Shown: positions 16,533 to 25,964 of the stretch, piece by piece
How positions within the stretch are numbered: position 1 is the stretch's first letter
Layout of the letters: each line of letters starts with the position of its first letter
Assembly (NCBI RefSeq): GCF_000331735.1
Contig: NC_020126.1
Location: 10,286,587-10,350,586 of the forward strand
Direction: 5' to 3'
Length of the DNA stretch: 64,000 bases
DNA from: Myxococcus stipitatus DSM 14675
GTDB lineage: Bacteria; Myxococcota; Myxococcia; Myxococcales; Myxococcaceae
Notes under the pieces: generated by a model
What the model saw: only the letters and a program-made list of their open reading frames with translations
The model's database searches: none
Told to the model about the DNA's origin: nothing
Program-made: the position numbers and the translations under genes

Positions 16533-19385
16533 ATGTCCACCCGTGTCCTCACGTCGTGGCGTCGCGTGCGTCCGCAGGCCTTCGTCGGCCTGTGGGCGCT
16601 GTGCGTCGCCTTCCTGTCCACGCCGTCCTCGGCGCAGACACAAACCAACTCGCAGTCCACCCAGCGCGCCATCAACTTCCTCAGCGCGGACGTCGTCACC
16701 TGGGTCAACGAGAACAACTGCGCGGCCTGCCACCGCGTGGGTGCCAGCACCTACGGCATGGCCGCCGCGCGGGCCAACGGCTACGACATGACCGTCGTCG
16801 CGGCCAACGGCCGGACGAACCAGGCCAACCTGGAGACCCTGGGCCAGCGCATCCGGAACGAGCAATTGCCCGACGGCTCGTGGATTCACACCGGCAACGC
16901 CTTCCGCAACGAGAAGACGTCCTTCGCGACCTTCGGCCTCGCCGGGTATGACCAGAACGTCTCCACGCAGTACAGCTCCGCCCTCGTCGCCGCGGCCAAC
17001 TGGGCGCTGGCCACGCAGGAGGCGAGCGGCCGGTGGGTGTCGGACCACGCCAGCTACCCCGTGGACCACGGCAGCGTGCCCACCACCTCGCGCATCATGA
17101 CGGGCATCGCCCAGGCCAAGCAGCGCGTGGACCCCGCGCGCGCCGCGCAGTACCAGGCCGCGCTGGACCGCGCCGCGGCCTACCTGCGCGCCAACCTGGA
17201 CAACCCGGACACCAGCGCCCCCGGCAACGGCATGCCCTACACCTTCCAGGTCGCCTGGGCCGTGGTGGGCCTGAAGGCCGCGGGCCCCGGCCCCTCCAAC
17301 GCGAACACGGCCGCCATCGACACGCTGGCCAACCGCCTGCTCACGCGCACCTCGCCGGGCAACCCGGGCTGGGGCGACTTGCCCAACGCCGCCGCCAACG
17401 ACGTGGCCACCGGCAGCGCCATCTACGCGCTGTGCCTCGCCGGCCGCGAGCCCGCCACGGACCCGCGCGTGCGCAGCAGCATCGAGTGGCTGAAGACGCG
17501 CCAGGCCTCGGACGGCAGCTGGCGCACGGGCTCCGCGACGTTCGACATCCCCACCACCTTCGCGTCCCTGGGCCTGTCCTGCTACGGCGACTTCAGCGTG
17601 CACGTCAAAGTCGTTGGAGACGCGCGCAAGGAGCTGGCCATCGGCTCGCAGCAGGCGCAGCAGGTCACCTTCACCTTCAACGTGAAGAACCACGGCTACC
17701 AGGCGGACACGTACACGCTCAGCACCACCGGCGGCCTGCCCGGCTGGGCCTCCTTCCCCACGCCCGTCAGCCTCTTCCTGCCCGCGGGTGACGACGCGAA
17801 CGTCACCGTCACCGTCACCGCGCCCGCGAACCTGCTGCCCTCGCTGCTGTCGGAGTTCACGCTCGTCGCCACCTCGGGCGGCGCGCCCGGCGTGTCGGGC
17901 TCCGCTCGCGCCACCGCGTACACCCCGCCCCTGCCGCCCGTCACGGGCCTGCCCACCACCACCCTCATCCAGACGCCCGCCGTCAACGCGCACATCATCA
18001 TCGGCAACGGCAACGTGCTGTCCGCGCGCGTGCGGGACTCCGCCAACCTGCCCGTCACCGGCCCCAACCGGGGCGTCGTCACCTTCTACGTCGCGGGCAT
18101 CCCCGTGGGCGGAGACGCGGACGTGGATGGAGATGGCCTGTTCACCTTCAACTGGGTGCCGCCCACCGACACGTGGACCATCACCGGCCCGCAGGACTTC
18201 CGCGCCGTCTACTCCGGCGTGGAGCGCACACCGCCCCTGGCCAACCTGCTGGGCAGCACCGACTCGCGCACCGTCATCATCGACGAGTTCCCGCACCTGA
18301 CGCCCATGGTCACCATCGGCAACCCGCCGGCCTACACCCGCGAGACGACGCTGGACATCTGGGGCTACGCCACGCCGCGCGCCCCGGGCGCCGTCGTCAC
18401 GTACGCGGCCTTCATCATCAACGGCTCCACCACCATCCCGCTCACCCCGGGCAACGGCGGCCTCGTCTACACCACCATCACCCTGCAGGAAGGCCCCAAC
18501 ATCATCCAGCTCACCGCGCGCGACAGCTTCGGCGGGGTCACCACCAAGCAGGTCAACCTCACCGTGGACCGCGTGGCGCCCATCCTCACCATCGTCTCGC
18601 CCACGAACGGCGCCTCGGTGAGCAACCTCAACGTCACGGTGACGTCGTCGGTGCAGGACCAGACGCCGGTGACGGTGGAGACGCAGTGGGTGGCGAAGTC
18701 ACTGCTCGAGTTCGGCAACGGCACGGTGGAGCACACCGTCCCGATGAACGCGGGCAACCAGGTCATCCTGGTGCGCGCCACGGACAGCGCCTTCAACGTG
18801 ACGGAGAAGCTGCTCACCCTCTGGGTGGACCCCGGCCAGCCGACCGTGACGACCAACCCCGGTGACGGGCAGCTCTACGGGCCGCTGGCGAACCACGCGC
18901 TCAACTACACCGTCAACGTCCAGTCCCTGTCCGCGACGACGGTGCGCATCAACGGCGGCGCGCCCATGGCGGTGGCTCGCGGCGGCGGCGCGGTGCAGAC
19001 GACGCTCACGCTCAACCCGGGCGTCAACAACCTCAGCATCATCACCACCAGCGAGACGGGCGTCACCACCACCACCACGCGCACGGTGCGCTACGACGTG
19101 CAGGCCCCCACCGCCACGCTGCTCTCCCCCACCGAGGGAGGCACCGCCAGCGGCACCATCACCCTGCGCGCCCGCGTCACCGACAACTTCAGCACGGTGA
19201 GCAACGTCGGCTTCAGCCGGGACATGTCCGGCATCCGCGCGGGCTCGCTCCAGGCGGATGGCACGTGGACGGCGGCGCTCGACACCCGTGAGCTGCTGGA
19301 TGGCGCGCACACCATCGACGTCTGGACGAGCGACAGCGTGGGCAACTCCACCGTCCAGCGCTTCAACTTCTTCGTCGACAACTGA
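16533..19385 (+). CDS. Exported c-type heme/terpenoid-cyclase-fold protein with Ig-like domains
   Basis: A 950-residue protein. The signal peptide ends at about SSAQTQ (residue 31). Immediately after comes a single c-type heme attachment motif CAACH (NNCAACHRVGAS). The next ~280 residues look like alpha/alpha-toroid (squalene-cyclase/prenyltransferase) repeats: LPDGSWIHTGNAF, ASGRWVSDH, MPYTFQVAWAVVGLKAA, TRQASDGSWRTGS. From about residue 350 the protein consists of successive beta-sandwich, Ig-like domains (for example LTVDRVAPILTIVSPTNGASV and RYDVQAPTATLLSPTEGG), ending NFFVDN. It is likely periplasmic or surface-exposed. The family function is not known to me. The TGA is followed by a strong hairpin. 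Confidence 0.85.
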   Translation: MSTRVLTSWRRVRPQAFVGLWALCVAFLSTPSSAQTQTNSQSTQRAINFLSADVVTWVNENNCAACHRVGASTYGMAAARANGYDMTVVAANGRTNQANLETLGQRIRNEQLPDGSWIHTGNAFRNEKTSFATFGLAGYDQNVSTQYSSALVAAANWALATQEASGRWVSDHASYPVDHGSVPTTSRIMTGIAQAKQRVDPARAAQYQAALDRAAAYLRANLDNPDTSAPGNGMPYTFQVAWAVVGLKAAGPGPSNANTAAIDTLANRLLTRTSPGNPGWGDLPNAAANDVATGSAIYALCLAGREPATDPRVRSSIEWLKTRQASDGSWRTGSATFDIPTTFASLGLSCYGDFSVHVKVVGDARKELAIGSQQAQQVTFTFNVKNHGYQADTYTLSTTGGLPGWASFPTPVSLFLPAGDDANVTVTVTAPANLLPSLLSEFTLVATSGGAPGVSGSARATAYTPPLPPVTGLPTTTLIQTPAVNAHIIIGNGNVLSARVRDSANLPVTGPNRGVVTFYVAGIPVGGDADVDGDGLFTFNWVPPTDTWTITGPQDFRAVYSGVERTPPLANLLGSTDSRTVIIDEFPHLTPMVTIGNPPAYTRETTLDIWGYATPRAPGAVVTYAAFIINGSTTIPLTPGNGGLVYTTITLQEGPNIIQLTARDSFGGVTTKQVNLTVDRVAPILTIVSPTNGASVSNLNVTVTSSVQDQTPVTVETQWVAKSLLEFGNGTVEHTVPMNAGNQVILVRATDSAFNVTEKLLTLWVDPGQPTVTTNPGDGQLYGPLANHALNYTVNVQSLSATTVRINGGAPMAVARGGGAVQTTLTLNPGVNNLSIITTSETGVTTTTTRTVRYDVQAPTATLLSPTEGGTASGTITLRARVTDNFSTVSNVGFSRDMSGIRAGSLQADGTWTAALDTRELLDGAHTIDVWTSDSVGNSTVQRFNFFVDN

Positions 19386-19399
19386 GTGACATGAGACAC

Positions 19400-19427
19400 G
19401 GGGTGGCCGCTTGCACGGGGCCACCCC
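19400..19427. terminator. Bidirectional hairpin between convergent genes
   Basis: GGGGTGGCC (19400-19408) pairs perfectly with GGCCACCCC (19419-19427), with a ten-base loop, between the stop of the large secreted protein (19385) and the stop of the convergent ankyrin gene (19444). Confidence 0.55.
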
Positions 19428-19443
19428 GGGCCTCGAGCGTGCG

Positions 19444-20628
19444 TCAGGCGCCGCTCAGGAGGTTCGCCACCGTCGTGTTGCCCTCGGCGCGGGCCCGGTC
19501 CTCCGCCGTCTGCCCGTTCTCGTTGCGCGCGCTCTTGTCCGCGCCCGCCGCCAGCAGCAGCTTGACGATGGAGTCGTGGTCGTTCTTCGCCGCGGTGTGC
19601 AGCGGCATGTTGCCGCCAGCGTCCGGGAGGTTCGGGTTGGCGCCCTTCTCCAGCAGCGCCTTCACCGCGGAGGAGATGCCCACCCACGACGCCAGGAACA
19701 GCGGCGTGGCCCCGGACTCATCGCGCACGTTGACGTCCTGCTGGGGCCGGTGCTCCAGAATCATCTGGAGCGCGTCGAAGCGCTTCATCGCCGCGTAGTG
19801 CATCAGGTTCTGCGCGTCCGGCGCGACGGGCTTCGTGGTGTCCAGCCCCGTCTTCAGCATGGCGACAATCACGGACACCGGCTGGCCCAGGCCCACGGCC
19901 ATGGACGCGGGGGTGACGAGCACCTTCTCGGGCGGCGTGCCCAGGTCCACCCACCCGTCCAGCGGCGCGCCCGCGTTCACCAGCGCCAGGATGAAGTCCT
20001 CCGGCATCTTGGCGAGCAGGGCATGGGCCAGCGCCGTCTCACCCTTCGAGTCCAGCGTCCCCGGCTTCGCCCCGTGGGCGAGCAACAGCTTGACGGCGTC
20101 GACGGCCATCTTCGCCACCTCTCCCGCCTTGTACTTGCCGCTCCCGGTGCGCTCGCGGAACAGCGCGACCACCTGGTGCAGCGGAGCCATGCCCCGCTTG
20201 CTCACCGCGTCGGGCCGGGCGCCCGCCTTCAGCAGCGCCTCCGCGATGCCCAGGTGGTGCGTGGTGAGCGCCAGCTCCAGCGGCGACACCACCGCCGCCG
20301 TGCTGCTCCCGTCCGCCTTGGCGCCACGCGCCAGCAGCAGCGTCACCGCGTCCAGGGCCTTGGGGAAGGAGCCCTTGATGCAGGCCTGGTGCAGCGCCGT
20401 CCACCCCTGCTCCTCGTCGCTGTCGGAGCCCTGCGCCTGGTTCACGTCCGCGCCCGCGTCGAGCAGCACCTGGAGCACCTCCGTCGAGTGCTCGCCCGCG
20501 CGCGAAGCCGCCAGGCTCAGCGCGGTCCGCCCGAACTCGTCCCGGACATTCCAGTCCGCGGACACGACTTCCTTCCGCACGGAGGCGACATCGTTCTGGG
20601 CAACGGCTTCGAGCAGGGCGGTGGACAT
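19444..20628 (-). CDS. Ankyrin-repeat protein
   Basis: A 394-residue protein without signal peptide, made of about eight to ten ankyrin repeats. Clear examples are GRTALSLAASRAGEHSTEVLQVLLDAGADVN, QGWTALHQACIKG, ATPLFLASWVGISSAVKALLEKGANPN and GNMPLHTAAKNDHDSIVKLLLAAGADKSARNENGQTAEDRA. It should act as a cytoplasmic protein-binding scaffold; the partner is unknown. It is divergent from the ClC gene. Confidence 0.88.
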   Translation of the reverse strand: MSTALLEAVAQNDVASVRKEVVSADWNVRDEFGRTALSLAASRAGEHSTEVLQVLLDAGADVNQAQGSDSDEEQGWTALHQACIKGSFPKALDAVTLLLARGAKADGSSTAAVVSPLELALTTHHLGIAEALLKAGARPDAVSKRGMAPLHQVVALFRERTGSGKYKAGEVAKMAVDAVKLLLAHGAKPGTLDSKGETALAHALLAKMPEDFILALVNAGAPLDGWVDLGTPPEKVLVTPASMAVGLGQPVSVIVAMLKTGLDTTKPVAPDAQNLMHYAAMKRFDALQMILEHRPQQDVNVRDESGATPLFLASWVGISSAVKALLEKGANPNLPDAGGNMPLHTAAKNDHDSIVKLLLAAGADKSARNENGQTAEDRARAEGNTTVANLLSGA

Positions 20629-20789
20629 GGGTGGGTTCCTTGCGTGTGGCAGCGAGGCTTCCTTCGCATGCCTCCGCGCTCCGAGTCACCAGGACATCGC
20701 GTGCGCCCACGAGAGCGCGCGGCCCGCGTCCAGAGGGGAGTCGCGGGCTCTGACACGATGAGAACGCGCCCCTCGTGCAAATCGCAGCA

Positions 20790-20825
20790 AGAAACCGGAC
20801 AACTCACCGCGAGAAACCAGACAAC
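20790..20825. promoter_or_regulatory. Direct repeats in the divergent promoter region
   Basis: AGAAACCGGACAAC (20790-20803) and AGAAACCAGACAAC (20812-20825) differ at one base and start 22 bases apart, about two helical turns. They lie between the divergent ankyrin and ClC starts, as expected for a regulator binding on one DNA face. The regulator is unknown. Confidence 0.4.
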
Positions 20826-20848
20826 GCGGGCTGTCCTGGAGAAGTCAG

Positions 20849-22678
20849 GTGCGGGGACGCGGCGCACGGGTGACGGGGTGGCTAGGTTGGACAGGCGTGG
20901 CCCCTCCATCCGCCATCCACCCGAGCACCGAGGCGGGCGCGCCGGGCGTCAACGTGACGCGGCGCTTCCACCACTCCGTGGGGGACTTCCTGCGGAGCCT
21001 CACGGGGATGGAGAAGCGCTTCTGGCTGCTGGTGGTGGCGGTGGGGCTCATCGCGGGGCTGGGCGCGGCGGGGCTGCTCAAGGTGCTGCGCTTCACCCAG
21101 GAGCTCTTCTGGCGCAGCGAGGCGGAGGACTTCCTGTCCGGCGTGGTGGCCGCGCCGACCTGGCGGCGCATGCTCATCCCCCTCCTGGGCGGGGCGCTGG
21201 TGACGCTGCTGTCGCTCGTGGTGGGGCAGCCCCTGCGAGGCCACGGCACCGCCGGCATCATCGAGTCCATCTGGGTCCGCTCCGGCCGCCTGCCCCTGCC
21301 GCGCGCGCTGCTGCGGGGGCTGGTCTCCATCCTGGCCGTGGCCATGGGCGCGCCGCTGGGCCGCGAGGGCGCGCTCCTGTCCACGGGGGCGGCGAGCGGC
21401 TCGTCGCTCGCGCAGTGGCTCGGGCTGAACGCGGGGCAGACGCGCCTGTTGGTGGCGTGTGGCGCGTCCGCGGGCATGGCGTCCGCGTACAACGTGCCCA
21501 TCGGCGCGGCCCTCTTCGGGCTGGAGGTGCTGCTGGGCAGCTTCGCGCTGGAGCTGTTCGGCCCCATCGTCGTCTCGTGTGTGGTGGCGACGCTCGTCTC
21601 GCGCGTGCTCATCGCCGACCACCCCAGCTACGTCATCCCCGGCTACACGCTGCTGCACCCTCGCGAGCTGCTGCTCGCCCTGGTGCTGGGATTGCTGCTG
21701 GGCGGCGCGTCCGCGCTCTACGTGCGCGGCATCAACGCGATGTCGGACCTGCTGGACCGCGTCGCCTCCTGGCTCGCCCCGTTCCTGCCCTTGCTCGCGA
21801 TGGGCGTCGTGGGTGTCGTCGCGGTGTGGCTGCCGCAGCTGTTGGGCAATGGCTATGACGCCGTCAACGCCGCGCTCCTGGGGCGGATGTCCCTGGCGAT
21901 GCTCCTGCTGTTGCCCTTGGCGAAGCTGGCGCTGACGTCGCTGTGCGCGGGCGCGGGTGTCCCGGGCGGGCTCTTCACGCCCTCGCTGTTCTTCGGCGCC
22001 CTGCTGGGCGGCGCCTTTGGGATGCTGTCCGAGCGGCTGTTCCCAGGCAGCGCCCCCAGCGGCGCGTACGCCCTTCTGGGCATGGGCGCGGTGCTGGCGG
22101 GCACCACGCATGCGTCCGTGTCCGCGGTGCTGCTCATCTTCGAGCTCACCGGGGACTACCCGCTGGTGCTGCCGCTGATGCTCAGCGCGGTGGTGTCCGC
22201 GGCCATCAGCCGGCGGCTGGAGCCGGAGTCGCTCTACACCTCCGTGCTCAACCGCCGGAACGTGCGGATGCCGGCCACCATCCCCCACTGGCTGCGGCAG
22301 GAGGGGGCTCGCGCGCTGCTCAAGCCCGTGAGCAAGCGCGTCTCCCCGTCCGCCCCGTTCCAGGAGGTCGTCGCGCTGCTGCTGGAGCTCCCCGCGGGCG
22401 AGGACCTCTACGTCACCGACGCGGAGGGCCGCTACCGGGGCGCGCTGGTGCTGGACGAGCTCAAGGGCCACCTGCCGGACCACTCCCTGCTCCAGGCCAC
22501 CATCGCGGAGGACATCATGGACACCCAGGTCCAGCCCATCACCCCGGAGATGTCGCTGAGCGAGGTCGCCGCCCGCTTCACCCAGACGGCGCTCGAGCGG
22601 CTGCCCGTGGTGGACGGCGGCCGGCGGCTGCTCGGAACCATCTCCAAGATGGACGTGTTGAGGCAGGGGACGTTCTAG
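20849..22678 (+). CDS. ClC-family chloride channel/antiporter with CBS domain pair
   Basis: A protein of up to 609 residues with about ten or more membrane segments. Family motifs: GHGTAGIIES in place of the usual GSGIP, GREGALLSTGA containing the gating glutamate (normally GREGP), and GVPGGLFTPSLFFGALLGG matching GGxFxP. The last ~120 residues form a CBS pair (EDLYVTDAEGRYRGALVLDEL, EDIMDTQVQPITPEMSLSEVA, LPVVDGGRRLLGTISKMDVL), probably sensing nucleotide or ionic state. The start is uncertain: GTG at 20849 gives the longest form, and ATG at 21008 just before the first membrane helix is possible. Confidence 0.9.
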   Translation: MRGRGARVTGWLGWTGVAPPSAIHPSTEAGAPGVNVTRRFHHSVGDFLRSLTGMEKRFWLLVVAVGLIAGLGAAGLLKVLRFTQELFWRSEAEDFLSGVVAAPTWRRMLIPLLGGALVTLLSLVVGQPLRGHGTAGIIESIWVRSGRLPLPRALLRGLVSILAVAMGAPLGREGALLSTGAASGSSLAQWLGLNAGQTRLLVACGASAGMASAYNVPIGAALFGLEVLLGSFALELFGPIVVSCVVATLVSRVLIADHPSYVIPGYTLLHPRELLLALVLGLLLGGASALYVRGINAMSDLLDRVASWLAPFLPLLAMGVVGVVAVWLPQLLGNGYDAVNAALLGRMSLAMLLLLPLAKLALTSLCAGAGVPGGLFTPSLFFGALLGGAFGMLSERLFPGSAPSGAYALLGMGAVLAGTTHASVSAVLLIFELTGDYPLVLPLMLSAVVSAAISRRLEPESLYTSVLNRRNVRMPATIPHWLRQEGARALLKPVSKRVSPSAPFQEVVALLLELPAGEDLYVTDAEGRYRGALVLDELKGHLPDHSLLQATIAEDIMDTQVQPITPEMSLSEVAARFTQTALERLPVVDGGRRLLGTISKMDVLRQGTF

Positions 22679-22689
22679 GGGGCACTCGC

Positions 22690-22986
22690 ATGGAGGAACA
22701 CCGGGGACTGAGAGGCCCCGCCCGGGCCTGGAGCATCGCGGTCATGGCCGTGCTGTGCACCGTCCTGGCCTTCGTCCTGCTGCGCTCGCCCACGCCCGCC
22801 CGCGCCCGGCCGCCTCCGCCCGCACCGGAGACGCCCCGCCCGCTCACGCCCGAGGAGCGCCGCTCCATGTACCGGGCCTGGCCCCTGTTCGAGGGCTGGC
22901 CCCTGCCCCAGCTCCCCTCCGACGAGCCGCCGCCAGCGCCCCAGAAGCCCCCCGCGCCCGAGCAGGACCCACCCCCCAACCCCTGA
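22690..22986 (+). CDS. Small membrane-anchored proline-rich protein
   Basis: A 98-residue protein starting 11 bases after the ClC stop on the same strand. One membrane segment (WSIAVMAVLCTVLAFVLL, residues 14-31) is followed by a proline-rich tail with PEERRSMYRAWPLFEGWPLPQLPSDEPPPAPQ. Coding potential is supported by position and composition only. Co-transcription with the ClC gene is likely. Confidence 0.5.
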   Translation: MEEHRGLRGPARAWSIAVMAVLCTVLAFVLLRSPTPARARPPPPAPETPRPLTPEERRSMYRAWPLFEGWPLPQLPSDEPPPAPQKPPAPEQDPPPNP

Positions 22987-23282
22987 GGGGGGGCCGGGCC
23001 GGGCGGCTCTCCCGGGGGGTTGCGGGGCTGAGGCGCCTGAATTCCAGGGGTTGCGCCTGTCCGCACGCGCACAAGCCCTACCTGTTCCATCGCCAAATCC
23101 AAAGACACCCTGTTAGGTTGTGACCCAGGAGGTCGTCACCCATTGCTCCAACCCCACCCCAGGGTCATGCCGATGATTGCCCCCTTCCCCCGTCGAGCCC
23201 TCTTCCTCCCGCGCCCCTCCGCACGCGCGCGCCGCCGCCCCCCGTCCACCGCTCCCCGCCGCGGGGAAGGGGAGGTGACGCC

Positions 23283-24506
23283 ATGATGACGGCCCATCCG
23301 CTGGCGTTGCGTCCGGGGATGAAGGTCGGCCCCTGGCGGGTCATGGCGCGCCTGGGCCAAGGGGCCTTCGGCGCCGTGTTCCAGGTGGAGAACGGCGGCC
23401 GGCTGCACGCGCTCAAGTTCGCGCTGCGCGGGCCGAGCAGTGATGACCTGGACCGGACGGATGCGCGCGCCGTCCGGGAGCTCGCGTGTCTGCTCCACGC
23501 GGTGCATCCCCACGTCGTCCGGGTCTGGGCCCACGGGCGCTGGCCCGACGCCCGCACCGGCTATCACTACGTCGTCCTCGACTACGTGGAGGGCGACACG
23601 CTCTCCAACTGGGTGAAGCGCGAAGCCCCGTCCGCGCGCCGCGTGGCGCGGATGTTCTCCCAGCTGGCCTGGACGCTGGGGGAGCTGCACACGCGCAACG
23701 TCTTCCACCGCGACCTCAAGCCCACCAACATCCTCGTGCGCGCCGCCGACGACTCCCCCATCCTGGTGGACTTCGGCAGCGCCAACCACGCCGAGTCCCA
23801 GCCGCTCACCGAGGGGCCCCTCCCCCCGGGCACGCCCCAGTACCGCAGCCCCGAGGCCCTCCGCTTCCATCGCGAGAACCACTCCACGCGGGACGCGCAC
23901 TACGTCTTCCGCGCCACGGATGACCTCTACGCCCTGGGCGTCACGCTGTACGAGGTGCTCACGGGGACCTCCGCCTTCTCGCGCTCGCTGCCGCGCGAGG
24001 TCCTGGCCGAGTACATCGAGACGCGCATGCCCACGCCCGCCTCCACGATGAACGAGCGCGTGCCGCTCGCGCTGGACGTCATCTCGCAGCAGCTGCTCCG
24101 CAAGCGCCCGGAGGAGCGCTACCAGGACGGAGGCGCGCTGCACGCCGCGCTCGAGGCCGCGCTCGACTCCGCGACGCTCGACTGGGACAGGCCCCTCTTC
24201 ACGCGCTCCCTCGAAGAGGACTCCTCCGAGGAGACGCCCACGCCCACCAGCGAGACCGTCCTCCTCGCGCCCTGGCCCGTGCCCCTCCCCCGGCCGTCCT
24301 CGCGAAGGTCCTCGCCCACCGGAGGACGGGCGGGCCCGGACGAGGCGCCCTCCGCGTCCTTCCCCCGAGCCCCGCTGCGTGAGGCCATCGCGCGGCCTCG
24401 GCCCGCGACACACCCGCGGCGCGGACTCGCGCGGAGGCTCACGTGGGTGGGAGTCGGGGTGGGGGTGTTGGTGCTGCTCGGCTGGGTGTTCTCGCTGCTG
24501 CGCTGA
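23283..24506 (+). CDS. Ser/Thr protein kinase with C-terminal membrane anchor
   Basis: A 407-residue Hanks-type kinase. The Gly-rich loop is GQGAFG (25-30), Lys45 is in ALKF, the catalytic loop is HRDLKPTNI (142-150) and the Mg site DFG is at 163-165 (VDFGSANH). A GTPQYRSPEAL segment marks the end of the activation loop. The kinase domain is cytoplasmic. A Pro/Ser-rich linker (about 300-380) leads to one C-terminal membrane segment (VGVGVGVLVLLGWVFSLL) with no outside domain. GGGGAGGTGACGCC lies just upstream of the ATG. Confidence 0.93.
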   Translation: MMTAHPLALRPGMKVGPWRVMARLGQGAFGAVFQVENGGRLHALKFALRGPSSDDLDRTDARAVRELACLLHAVHPHVVRVWAHGRWPDARTGYHYVVLDYVEGDTLSNWVKREAPSARRVARMFSQLAWTLGELHTRNVFHRDLKPTNILVRAADDSPILVDFGSANHAESQPLTEGPLPPGTPQYRSPEALRFHRENHSTRDAHYVFRATDDLYALGVTLYEVLTGTSAFSRSLPREVLAEYIETRMPTPASTMNERVPLALDVISQQLLRKRPEERYQDGGALHAALEAALDSATLDWDRPLFTRSLEEDSSEETPTPTSETVLLAPWPVPLPRPSSRRSSPTGGRAGPDEAPSASFPRAPLREAIARPRPATHPRRGLARRLTWVGVGVGVLVLLGWVFSLLR

Positions 24507-24555
24507 GCTCACCGCGAGCGGGCCCGCACGCGAGGAAGCGCGCCGGGCCCGTGGC

Positions 24556-24936
24556 CTACTTCTTCTTCTGCTGCATCGCCGACGCCACCAGATTCATCAG
24601 CTTGAGCTGCACGGCGGACAGCTTCTTCAGGTTGCGCAGCAACCGCCGCATCTCCGGCGTGTCGTCCTCGCGCACCTTCCCGCTCGACTTCTCCTTCCCG
24701 GGCGGAGGCGCCGCCAGCTCATCCCCCAACCCCAGCAACTGGTGCGGCGGCACATTCAGCACCACGCACAGCCGGCGCAGGTTCTGCACACTGGGCAGCA
24801 TGTGGCCTCGCTCCAGGCGGCCGTACACCTCCGACGCCATGCCAATCCGCTCCGCCACATCGGCCTGCGTCAGGCCCAACCGCACCCGGGCAGCCCGCGC
24901 CGCCGCTCCCAGCATGCTCGCCAGTTCTGTGTCCAT
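24556..24936 (-). CDS. XRE-family transcriptional regulator
   Basis: A 126-residue protein. The lambda-repressor-like helix-turn-helix is AARVRLGLTQADVAERIGMASEVYGRLERGHMLPSVQNLRRLCVVLNV (about residues 13-65). The C-terminal part is charged (MRRLLRNLKKLSAVQLKLMNLV) and ends QQKKK. The start at 24936 is chosen because the longer frame to 25026 adds a low-quality leader. It converges on the kinase gene. Its target is unknown and could be its own promoter. Confidence 0.88.
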   Translation of the reverse strand: MDTELASMLGAAARAARVRLGLTQADVAERIGMASEVYGRLERGHMLPSVQNLRRLCVVLNVPPHQLLGLGDELAAPPPGKEKSSGKVREDDTPEMRRLLRNLKKLSAVQLKLMNLVASAMQQKKK

Positions 24937-25108
24937 GCGTGTGTCAGTCGTCCACGAAAGGAGGGGCCCCGCACCCGGTGCCTCGGGGGTCCCTAGATAA
25001 CCCTGAAGGTCGGGTACTTTCACCATACCTTCAGCGTTTTTTCAAACGAGCCCGACGCCTCGCGTCGGGGCCTCGCGCCCCTCTCGTGGCCGCCTCTTCA
25101 CGCCCGCA

Positions 25109-25636
25109 TCACGCCGACGACGACGCGCTCTCCGCCGCATCCATCAACGCGCGCCGCCGCTCCGCCATGGTGAACAGCATCGCCAGCGGCAACCCGAGGA
25201 AGACGGCGTGCAACACGATTTGCGGAAACTGCGGCACGTCGAGGAACCACGGGTAGTACCCCCGCGCGATGAACTGGAAGTCCACCAGCCACACCGCGAT
25301 GCCGAACAGCATCCCCACCGCGGCCTGGAACTCCCAACGTCCACGGCCATCCGGCGGCAGCAGCGCATCCAGGAACGAATAGAACACGCCCATGACGGCG
25401 GCGACGGCCAGGTGCACGCCCACGCCCGCCAGCACCACGCGCCCCCACGGGAAGCCGTCGGTGAACACCCGAGGCCCCAGCAACACCGCCGCGGACATGC
25501 GCACCGGCCGCCACGGACTGTCGCCCGACGCCAGCGCCACCACCATCTCCGCCAGCCCCAGCACCACGCCCGCGACCATGCCGAACAACACCCCGTTCGT
25601 GGCAGACCAAGGGGTGTACCTGCGCCGTGCCGTCAT
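25109..25636 (-). CDS. Integral membrane protein, function unknown
   Basis: A 175-residue protein with four to five predicted membrane helices (for example GVLFGMVAGVVLGLAEMVVALA, GRVVLAGVGVHLAVAAVMGVFYSFL, AAVGMLFGIAVWLVDFQFIA, VLHAVFLGLPLAMLF). The start at 25636 has AAGGAG six bases upstream and excludes a Pro-rich 36-residue leader. I do not recognise the family beyond a general resemblance to small membrane proteins of unknown function. Confidence 0.8.
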   Translation of the reverse strand: MTARRRYTPWSATNGVLFGMVAGVVLGLAEMVVALASGDSPWRPVRMSAAVLLGPRVFTDGFPWGRVVLAGVGVHLAVAAVMGVFYSFLDALLPPDGRGRWEFQAAVGMLFGIAVWLVDFQFIARGYYPWFLDVPQFPQIVLHAVFLGLPLAMLFTMAERRRALMDAAESASSSA

Positions 25637-25964
25637 GGCTTCTCCTTGTCCGGGGCCGCGCCGCCTCCCTCGCGTCAACGTGGGCACGCCCACTCCGAGC
25701 GGGCAGCCAGGACACGGCGGTGGCTCAGGGCACCGCCTCCTCACTTGATGCGGGGACGGGCACCCGGAGTCCTCTCGCCCACGCCCCCTTCACCCGGCCA
25801 GCGAAGCCTTTGGGCGCCTGTCGTTTCTTCTGGGCGAGGGGGATGGGTTTGTAACTCCTTCAGCCACGAGCCCCTGCCTGCCAGCCCGCCCTCCACAGCG
25901 AAGCGACCTTGGGCACGGCATTGGCAAGGGAATCAGCGCAGGCAGCACCCATCGGCACCGGCAC
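25637..25964. other. Non-coding gap between divergent genes
   Basis: This 328-base divergent intergenic region should hold the promoters of the membrane protein (minus) and the small protein at 25965 (plus). A TTGTAACTCC patch at about 25850 is the only AT-richer element. No hairpin or operator stands out. Confidence 0.4.
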
